From positions 4,841-68,840 of the forward strand of contig JBDHDH010000006.1 in the NCBI GenBank assembly GCA_039591615.1: DNA of 64,000 bases, in the 5' to 3' direction. This document shows, one piece after another, positions 58,900 through 64,000 of this stretch (position 1 is its first letter; each line of letters opens with the position of its first letter). Source of the DNA: JBDHDH01 sp039591615. Lineage in GTDB: Bacteria > Gemmatimonadota > Gemmatimonadetes > Gemmatimonadales > GWC2-71-9. The position numbers and the translations under genes are program-made. Under the pieces are notes generated by a model. That model was not told the DNA's origin. It worked only from the letters and a program-made list of their open reading frames with translations, and ran no database searches.

Positions 58900-60198
58900 A
58901 TGCCCGACGCCGTCCTTATCAGAGACTTGGCGGAGCACATCGGCGAAGAGGTCATCGTCTTGGGATGGGTCGGCACCACCCGGTCCAGCGGCAAGATCGC
59001 GTTCGCCGTCGTCCGGGATGGCACTGGGCATGTTCAGGGCGTCCTCGCGAAGAAAGAGGTCGACCCGACGGCCTGGGAGACGTTTCGACAGCTCACGCAA
59101 GAGTGCTCGGTCCGCCTGCGCGGGACCGTGCGCGCGGACGAACGCTCTCCTGGCGGAGTGGAGCTCGGCGTGACCGGTATCGAGCTCATCGGCGCCAGCG
59201 TCGACTACCCCATCACGCCCAAGGAACACGGAACCGCCTTTCTCTTCGAACACCGCCACCTCTGGCTTCGCTCCCGACGGCAAGTGGCCATCATGCGAGT
59301 CCGACACGAGGTCGTCCAGGCCATCCGCGACTTCTTTTACGAACGCAACTTCGTTCTGGTCGATACGCCAATTCTCACCGGATCCATCGGAGAGTCGGCA
59401 GGGACGCTCTTCGAAACGGAATACTTCGATCTCGGCAAGGCCTACTTGGCGCAAACGGGCCAGCTCTACCTCGAGGCAGCGGCAGCCGCGTTGGGACGGG
59501 TCTACTGTTTCGGGCCGACCTTTCGCGCCGAGAAGTCCAAGACCCGACGGCACCTCACCGAGTTCTGGATGGTCGAGCCCGAGGTCGCGTGGATCGACTC
59601 CGACGAGAACATGCAGCTCCAGGAGGAACTCGTTTCCTACCTCGTGGCGCGTTGCCTCGACCGCCGCACGGCAGAGCTCGAGATCTTGCAGCGGGACACC
59701 ACACCACTAGCGCGAGTGACGCCACCGTTCCCCCGCATCTCGTACACCGATGCCATCCGGAAACTCGAGACCATGGGGGCAGGTATTCAATGGGGGAGGG
59801 ATCTTGGAGCTGACGAAGAGACCCTACTCGCGAATACGTTTGACCGTCCCGTCTTCGTCTACAACTATCCCCGGGAGGCGAAGGCGTTCTACATGAAGGA
59901 GAACCCCGACGATCCCGAGACCGTGCTCAACAACGACTGCCTTGCCCCGGAAGGGTACGGAGAGATCGTCGGCGGGAGTCAGCGTGAAGACGACTTCGAC
60001 AGGTTACTGGCGCGGATCCGCGGGCACGGCTTCCCCCAGGACGCGTACGAGTGGTATCTCGATCTCCGGCGCTACGGTACCTTCGTGCACTCCGGTTTCG
60101 GGCTCGGCGTCGAGCGCACCGTCGCCTGGATCTGCGGCGTGCCCCATATCCGCGAGACGATCGCGTTCCCCAGAATGCTGTACAAGCTGTATCCGTAG
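58900..60198 (+). CDS. asnS: Asparaginyl-tRNA synthetase
   Basis: Class II synthetase charging tRNA-Asn. 432 residues from ATG 58900 (MPDAVLIRDLAEHIGEE). An N-terminal OB fold (VLGWVGTTRSSGKIAFAVVRD) precedes the catalytic core: motif 2 FGPTFRAEKSKTRRHLTEFWMVEPE, FYMKENPDDPETVLNNDCLAPEGYGEIVGGSQRE and motif 3 GFGLGVERTVAW. The GEIVGGSQRE and FMKENP-type sequence are asparaginyl/archaeal-aspartyl subgroup marks; I favour AsnRS because LLAPEGYGEI follows the AsnRS form, but a non-discriminating AspRS is not excluded. It converges on mazG. Confidence 0.88.
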   Translation: MPDAVLIRDLAEHIGEEVIVLGWVGTTRSSGKIAFAVVRDGTGHVQGVLAKKEVDPTAWETFRQLTQECSVRLRGTVRADERSPGGVELGVTGIELIGASVDYPITPKEHGTAFLFEHRHLWLRSRRQVAIMRVRHEVVQAIRDFFYERNFVLVDTPILTGSIGESAGTLFETEYFDLGKAYLAQTGQLYLEAAAAALGRVYCFGPTFRAEKSKTRRHLTEFWMVEPEVAWIDSDENMQLQEELVSYLVARCLDRRTAELEILQRDTTPLARVTPPFPRISYTDAIRKLETMGAGIQWGRDLGADEETLLANTFDRPVFVYNYPREAKAFYMKENPDDPETVLNNDCLAPEGYGEIVGGSQREDDFDRLLARIRGHGFPQDAYEWYLDLRRYGTFVHSGFGLGVERTVAWICGVPHIRETIAFPRMLYKLYP

Positions 60199-60206
60199 CG
60201 TACGCC

Positions 60207-60238
60207 CTGCTCACTGCTCACTGCTCACTGCTCACTGC
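60207..60238. repeat. Tandem 7-bp repeat across the mazG stop
   Basis: The unit CTGCTCA is repeated four times (60207-60234) followed by CTGC, with no mismatch. It starts 9 bp after the asnS stop and extends into the last codons of mazG (minus strand), whose TGA at 60227-60225 lies in the third copy. A 7-bp unit shifts frame with each copy gained or lost, but the mazG stop would persist as long as the copies on its coding side are unchanged. Confidence 0.9.
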
Positions 60239-61049
60239 CCTTCACCTCGTCCCACAACCGGTCCAGCACTCCCAGTCCCGCCCGATTCACATCGATCCCT
60301 CGCTCGGCGGCAAGCGCTTCCACTTGACGAAACCGATCGCTGAATCGCGCGTTGGCCTTTTCCAGTGCCGCGCGAGGATCGCACCCTAGCTTGCGAGAGA
60401 GGTTGATTACCGCGAACAGGAGATCCCCTAGCTCCTCCTCCACGCGTCCTGGGTCCGGCGGACGATCCATCTCCTCTTCGAGCTCACCCACCTCTTCCTG
60501 CACCTTCTCCAGCGGGCCCCGCGCGTCCGGCCAATCGAACCCGATGCCCGCCACTCGCTCCTGCAGCCGGAATGCCATGATCAACGCTGGCAACGTCGGT
60601 GGAAGTCCATCGAGCACGCTCGCGTGCTGATCGCGCTCGTTGGCCTTGTATCGCTCCCACGACTGCGCGACCTGCTCCAGGGTCGGACCCTCCCACTCCG
60701 TTTTCCCGGATTCCGGTTTCCCGGTCCCGCTGCTTTGGTCACCGTATAGATGCGGGTGCCGCCGGTGCATCTTCGACTCCACGGCGCGGGTTAGGTCTTC
60801 GGCGCCGAAAGCTCCCTTCTCTTCCGCCATGACGATCTGAAATGCCACGTGGAGCATCACGTCGCCCAGCTCGGTGCGGATCGCCTCGGTATCACCGGTT
60901 GCGAGGGCGTGATCCAGCTCCAGGACCTCTTCGACCAAGTACGGCCGGAGAGTACGAGGCGTCTGGGCGGCATCCCACGGACACCGCGCTCTCAAGTCGC
61001 GCACCAGCTCGACAATGCGTCCAAGCGTCGATGGTTCTTGCATTTGCAT
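60225..61049 (-). CDS. mazG: Nucleoside triphosphate pyrophosphohydrolase MazG
   Basis: Hydrolyses NTPs (and noncanonical NTPs) to NMP and pyrophosphate. 274 residues on the minus strand with two MazG units: ARCPWDAAQTPRTLRPYLVEEVLELDHAL ... LGDVMLHVAFQI, and LEKVQEEVGELEEEM ... EELGDLLFAVINLSRKL. The EExxE-type metal sites are present in both. ATG 61049 (or 61043) has no Shine-Dalgarno and lies about six bases from a predicted start of transcription. The last residues (KGSEQ) are encoded in the 7-bp repeat. Confidence 0.93.
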   Translation of the reverse strand: MQMQEPSTLGRIVELVRDLRARCPWDAAQTPRTLRPYLVEEVLELDHALATGDTEAIRTELGDVMLHVAFQIVMAEEKGAFGAEDLTRAVESKMHRRHPHLYGDQSSGTGKPESGKTEWEGPTLEQVAQSWERYKANERDQHASVLDGLPPTLPALIMAFRLQERVAGIGFDWPDARGPLEKVQEEVGELEEEMDRPPDPGRVEEELGDLLFAVINLSRKLGCDPRAALEKANARFSDRFRQVEALAAERGIDVNRAGLGVLDRLWDEVKGSEQ

Positions 61050-61066
61050 CTAGGCGCCGGTACAAT
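61038..61066 (+). promoter_or_regulatory. Promoter of alr (plus-strand half of a divergent pair)
   Basis: TTGCAT (61038-61043) and TACAAT (61061-61066, five of six) are 17 bp apart. Transcription would start near 61073, six to twelve bases before the alr GTG codons. The -35 lies inside the first codons of mazG and the -10 overlaps that of the mazG promoter on the other strand. Confidence 0.6.
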
Positions 61067-61091
61067 ACCCGTCCGTTTGTGACCGTGTCAA
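61062..61091 (-). promoter_or_regulatory. Promoter of mazG (minus-strand half of a divergent pair)
   Basis: On the minus strand, a perfect TTGACA (61091-61086), 18 bp, then TATTGT (61067-61062, four of six). Transcription would start near 61055, about six bases before the mazG ATG at 61049. The -10 shares five of six base pairs with that of the alr promoter. Confidence 0.6.
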
Positions 61092-62158
61092 CGCTGCGAG
61101 ACACCAATCGGGCGTGGGTGGAAGTCGACCTCACCAGCCTGCTCGCCAACGCACGTACCGTGCAGGCGGCGGCGCGGGGCGCCCCGTTGTTGCCTATGGT
61201 GAAGGCAGGCGCCTACGGGCTCGGTGCCGTCCCAGTGGCTGGTGCCCTGGAGACGCTCGACCCGTGGGGCTACGGCGTCGCGACCGTCGAAGAGGGGGTG
61301 GAGCTGCGAGCGGCCGGTGTCAGCCGGCCCCTTCTCGTTTTTACACCGGCTGTCCGCTCCCTTCGGGAGGCATTCCGACAGCACGATCTGCGCGCGGTGA
61401 TTGACCACCCCGAGGTGGCGGCGGGATGGGATGGACCGTACCACGTCGAGATCGATACCGGCATGGGGCGCTGCGGAGTGCGGTGGGATGCGGCAGATAC
61501 GCTGACCCGGTTTGCCTCACCGTACCTCGAGGGGGCGTTTACCCACTTCTATGCGGCGGATCAAGGTCCGCAGACCGTGTGGAGGCAGTGGGAGCGGTTC
61601 GAGCAGGCGCTCGCGGCTCTCGGGAGCCGACCACCGCTCGTCCATGCGGCGAACAGCGCCGCCGCGTTTCGCCTTCTGCCGCCTCTCGATCTCGTTCGCC
61701 CGGGTATTTTTCTGTACGGTGGACGCGCCGGTACGGATCTGCCAACGCCAGTGCCCGTCGTCGCGGTCCGGGCGCCCGTGGTGAGCCTGCGGGATCTGCC
61801 GGTTGGGGCTACCGTGAGCTACGGTGGAGACTGGACCGCGAAGCGCCCGACGCGGATTGCGACCCTCGGGATCGGATACGCCGACGGCGTGTTGCGGGCG
61901 GCCCAGGACCACGCGGAGGTCCTCTTGGGAGGCGCGCGCCGACAAGTCGTGGGTCGGATCACCATGGACTTCCTGATGGTAGACCTCGGGGACCGGGGTG
62001 CGGCGGAGATCGAAGTGGGAGACACAGCGACGCTCATCGGCAACGATGGAGATCACGAGATCACGGTGGACGAGGCCGCTGGCTGGGCCGGCACGATCTC
62101 GTACGAGATCCTCACGCGCCTCGGCCCACGCCTTCCGCGGGAGTATCGCGGGCCGTGA
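61079..62158 (+). CDS. alr: Alanine racemase
   Basis: PLP enzyme interconverting L- and D-alanine for peptidoglycan. About 359 residues from GTG 61079 (MTVSTLRDTNRAWVEVDL); GTG 61085 is an equal alternative. The PLP lysine is in PMVKAGAYGLG, the dinucleotide-like IDTGMGRCGVR and LVHAANSAA follow, and the catalytic Tyr is in VSYGGDWT (LGIGYADG), with GRITMDFLMVDLGD. The K-A-G-A-Y-G-L-G loop differs from the common KADAYGHG. It is the first gene of alr-deoB-cdd and overlaps deoB by 4 bp. Confidence 0.93.
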   Translation: MTVSTLRDTNRAWVEVDLTSLLANARTVQAAARGAPLLPMVKAGAYGLGAVPVAGALETLDPWGYGVATVEEGVELRAAGVSRPLLVFTPAVRSLREAFRQHDLRAVIDHPEVAAGWDGPYHVEIDTGMGRCGVRWDAADTLTRFASPYLEGAFTHFYAADQGPQTVWRQWERFEQALAALGSRPPLVHAANSAAAFRLLPPLDLVRPGIFLYGGRAGTDLPTPVPVVAVRAPVVSLRDLPVGATVSYGGDWTAKRPTRIATLGIGYADGVLRAAQDHAEVLLGGARRQVVGRITMDFLMVDLGDRGAAEIEVGDTATLIGNDGDHEITVDEAAGWAGTISYEILTRLGPRLPREYRGP

Positions 62159-63342
62159 GCTCCCGCCGGCCAGGTCGCTGCGCTCTCATCGTGCTGGATG
62201 GCGTTGGTATCGGCGAAGCGCCTGACACCGTCAGCTTCGGCGATGGAGGGAGCGACACCCTCGGCAACGTGGCGAAGGCCGTCGGGGGGCTCCGGCTCCC
62301 GTACTTGGAGTCTCTCGGCCTCGGGTGCTGTCGGTCGCTCCAGGGCATGGCCTGCGGCCAGGCGACGGCAGCATATGGGATCGCCTTTCCGAAATCCCAT
62401 GGCAAGGACAGCACGAGCGGTCACTGGGAGCTGTGCGGGGTCGTGCTCGACCAGCCCTTTCCCACCTACCCTCTCGGATTTCCGCACCGGGTCATTGCGG
62501 ACTTTGCCCAGCGGACCGGCCGGGGGATCTTGGGGAACAAGGCGGCGTCGGGGACTGCCATCATAGCGGAGTATGGTCGCGATCAACTGGAGCGGGGGGA
62601 TTGGATCGTCTACACGTCCGCCGACAGCGTCTTTCAGGTTGCCGCTCATGAAGACCTGATCCCCGTGTCCGATCTCTACGAGGCCTGCCAAATGGCGCGA
62701 TCCGAGATTCTCGTCGGAGAAAACGCCGTCTCCCGCGTCATTGCGCGTCCCTTCGTCGGCGAGCCGGGCAACTTCCAGCGCACGGCGCGTCGCCGGGATT
62801 TCTCTTTGGAGCCGCCACGTGAGACGCTGCTGGATGGTCTGGCTGCGGCCGGGGTCGAGCGCGTCGGTGTGGGCAAGGTGGACGATCTGTTTGCCGGCCG
62901 GAATATCACCAGCACCCACACGCCGACGAACGGGGAGGCCTACGCGTTGATCGAAGAGTCCCTGAGCACCATGGGACAGGGATTCCTCTTCGTGAACGTC
63001 ATCGAGTTCGACCAGACGTGGGGGCACCGAAACGACGTGGCGGGGTTCTACAAGGGGCTCCACGAGTTGGACCGAAGGCTCCCGACGCTGGTGGACCTAC
63101 TTCGAGAGGGTGACTTGATGATCCTGGCGGCTGATCACGGCAACGATCCCACGACACCATCGACCGACCATTCCCGCGAGGCTGTTCCTCTTCTCGTGAT
63201 CGGTCCCGGGATCGATCCCGTCGATCTTGGGACTCGCCCGACCTTCGCAGACGTAGGGGCCACGGTGGCGGAGTACTTCGGGGTCCCTGCCGAGACCGGT
63301 ACGTCTTTCCTGCAGGATGTGGCCCCGTGGATGACCGAGTGA
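62155..63342 (+). CDS. deoB: Phosphopentomutase
   Basis: Interconverts (deoxy)ribose-1- and -5-phosphate in nucleoside breakdown. 395 residues with the alkaline-phosphatase-fold metal sites: LIVLDGVGIGEAPD at the start, GKDSTSGHWEL, IEFDQTWGHRND, and AADHGNDPTTPSTDHSREAVPLL. GTG 62155 is in the alr stop. With cdd next and the nucleoside phosphorylase at 10087, it completes a nucleoside salvage set. Confidence 0.95.
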   Translation: MSSRRPGRCALIVLDGVGIGEAPDTVSFGDGGSDTLGNVAKAVGGLRLPYLESLGLGCCRSLQGMACGQATAAYGIAFPKSHGKDSTSGHWELCGVVLDQPFPTYPLGFPHRVIADFAQRTGRGILGNKAASGTAIIAEYGRDQLERGDWIVYTSADSVFQVAAHEDLIPVSDLYEACQMARSEILVGENAVSRVIARPFVGEPGNFQRTARRRDFSLEPPRETLLDGLAAAGVERVGVGKVDDLFAGRNITSTHTPTNGEAYALIEESLSTMGQGFLFVNVIEFDQTWGHRNDVAGFYKGLHELDRRLPTLVDLLREGDLMILAADHGNDPTTPSTDHSREAVPLLVIGPGIDPVDLGTRPTFADVGATVAEYFGVPAETGTSFLQDVAPWMTE

Positions 63343-63716
63343 CCGCCGCGGCGAGAGAGGCGCTGGAGAACGCACACGCACCGTACAGTGGTTACCGTGT
63401 CGGTGCGGCGTTGGAGGCGGAAGATGGTCGGGTCTTTACCGGCGCCAACGTGGAGAACGCCTCCTACGGGTTGACCAACTGCGCGGAACGGGTAGCCATG
63501 GGAGCGGCTGTCACCGCCGGGGCGCGGCGCTTCACTCGCGTCGTCGTGGTGACCGAGTCGTCCGGGCCCGTCGCTCCCTGCGGCGCCTGCCGGCAAGTAC
63601 TCGCCGAGTTTGGCGCGGATCTGATCGTCGAGTCCATCGGTCCCCAGGGGAGTCGACGGTGGCGACTGGCAGACCTGTTGCCCGAGAGCTTCGGCCGAAA
63701 GGACCTCACGACATGA
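63339..63716 (+). CDS. cdd: Cytidine deaminase
   Basis: Zinc enzyme deaminating (deoxy)cytidine. 125 residues from GTG 63339, which overlaps the deoB stop in the way usual here; GTG 63327 would add four residues. APYSGYRVGAALEAEDG, the HAE-type CAERVAM with the catalytic Glu, and PCGACRQVLAEFG with two zinc Cys are present. It is the homotetrameric short form with all-Cys zinc ligands. It overlaps the next gene by 4 bp. Confidence 0.94.
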   Translation: MTAAAREALENAHAPYSGYRVGAALEAEDGRVFTGANVENASYGLTNCAERVAMGAAVTAGARRFTRVVVVTESSGPVAPCGACRQVLAEFGADLIVESIGPQGSRRWRLADLLPESFGRKDLTT

Positions 63717-63940
63717 GAATGGGCATCGTTCTGGAGAACCTCGGGCCGGATATGGAGCCCGAGGGGGGGTACGTCGTGGCGGTGGACGCAGTCGGAGCTG
63801 GCGCCCGAGAGATCGTCCTGTACGCATCGGGCTCCTCGGCTCGGCAGACATCGCTCACCCGCGACCGACCCGTCGATGCCGTCATCATGGCCATTCTCGA
63901 TTCCTTCGAGGCGCATGGGAAGACGACTCGCCTGGCTTAG
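63713..63940 (+). CDS. Hypothetical protein
   Basis: 75 residues, MRMGIVLENLGPDMEPEGGYV... with a central strand-rich segment (VDAVGAGAREIVLYASGSS) and a C-terminal helix (VDAVIMAILDSFEAHGK). There is no signal, membrane helix or recognised motif. It begins at ATG 63713 in the cdd stop and ends just over the start of the following lipoprotein gene, so it is probably translated. Function unknown. Confidence 0.55.
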   Translation: MRMGIVLENLGPDMEPEGGYVVAVDAVGAGAREIVLYASGSSARQTSLTRDRPVDAVIMAILDSFEAHGKTTRLA

Positions 63941-64000
63941 TACGCTCACGCTGGCGGTCCTGGCGTGTCAGGAGGAGCTCACCGCTCCCGGTGCGTGTCC
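63915..64000 (+). CDS. Lipoprotein (3' truncated by window edge)
   Basis: From ATG 63915 the frame reads MGRRLAWLSTLTLAVLAC then QEELTAPGAC to the window end. A basic n-region, a hydrophobic core and the lipobox VLAC give a signal peptidase II substrate with lipidated Cys18. Residues after the Cys (QEELTAPGAC) match a recurrent start of Gemmatimonadota lipoproteins as I remember them. It overlaps the hypothetical gene by 26 bp. The remainder lies outside, so the mature function cannot be stated. Confidence 0.65.
   Translation, partial: MGRRLAWLSTLTLAVLACQEELTAPGAC

Noticed and set aside
60207..60238. Short direct repeats considered as a CRISPR array
   Set aside because: The unit is 7 bp with no spacers; it is a simple tandem repeat.
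60842..61078. Long N-terminal extension of alr
   Set aside because: It would read antisense through mazG; the promoter and family start support GTG 61079 or 61085.

Overview
The window is a gene-dense, high-GC bacterial chromosome segment in which almost every gene reads on the plus strand. Neighbouring genes commonly overlap by 4 bp (ATGA or GTGA) and GTG starts are frequent. The gene set suggests a Gemmatimonadota-like bacterium: a DUF2723 membrane glycosyltransferase-like protein, many TPR and PATAN (DUF4388) proteins, a DapE-type peptidoglycan MurE motif, a type 2 IleRS, and a lipoprotein with a C-QE...TAPGAC start. This assignment is inference from gene content; no rRNA is present to confirm it. 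No insertion sequence, prophage or CRISPR array was seen.

Region 1 (1-16019) is housekeeping. It opens with a truncated TerB-like gene, then the conserved tilS-hpt-ftsH-folP block and a CdaA-type diadenylate cyclase. A DUF2723 protein follows, then yggS-divIVA-pnp-ileS-dksA-like-lspA-rluD. IleS carries a swapped class I signature (GxHH in place of HxGH). The pnp product has Asp where 6-oxopurine enzymes have Asn. rluD appears to start at a rare ATT codon.

Region 2 (16021-33145) is the most unusual part: a ~17 kb, apparently single transcription unit. It joins a chemosensory core (three cheW, cheY, cheA, cheC, cheR, cheD, cheB) to a polarity-type module. That module holds an MglA GTPase, two Roadblock/MglB-like proteins, a TPR-Roadblock fusion, two PATAN-TPR proteins, a large TPR protein and a protein made of two DnaA-like AAA+ domains. 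There is no methyl-accepting receptor in it. I infer a sensory system that sets the state of an MglA switch; the output is unknown.

Region 3 (33151-36310) has a gluzincin-type membrane peptidase, a small two-helix membrane protein, tRNA-Val(TAC), an exported TPR protein and tRNA-Asp(GTC).

Region 4 (36333-58279) is a dcw cell-wall/division cluster: rsmH-ftsL-ftsI(PASTA)-murE-murF-mraY-murD-ftsW-murG-murC-ftsQ-ftsA-ftsZ, without mraZ, murB or ddl. It continues into an M23 peptidase, an orphan HisA-like protein, a VWA-like membrane protein, ftsY and recG.

Region 5 (58290-64000) holds small units: phhB(-), asnS, mazG(-), alr-deoB-cdd-hypothetical and a truncated lipoprotein gene. Readable sigma70-type promoters occur here. 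Several place the start of transcription within a few bases of the start codon, and the mazG/alr pair has two opposed promoters whose -10 elements almost coincide.
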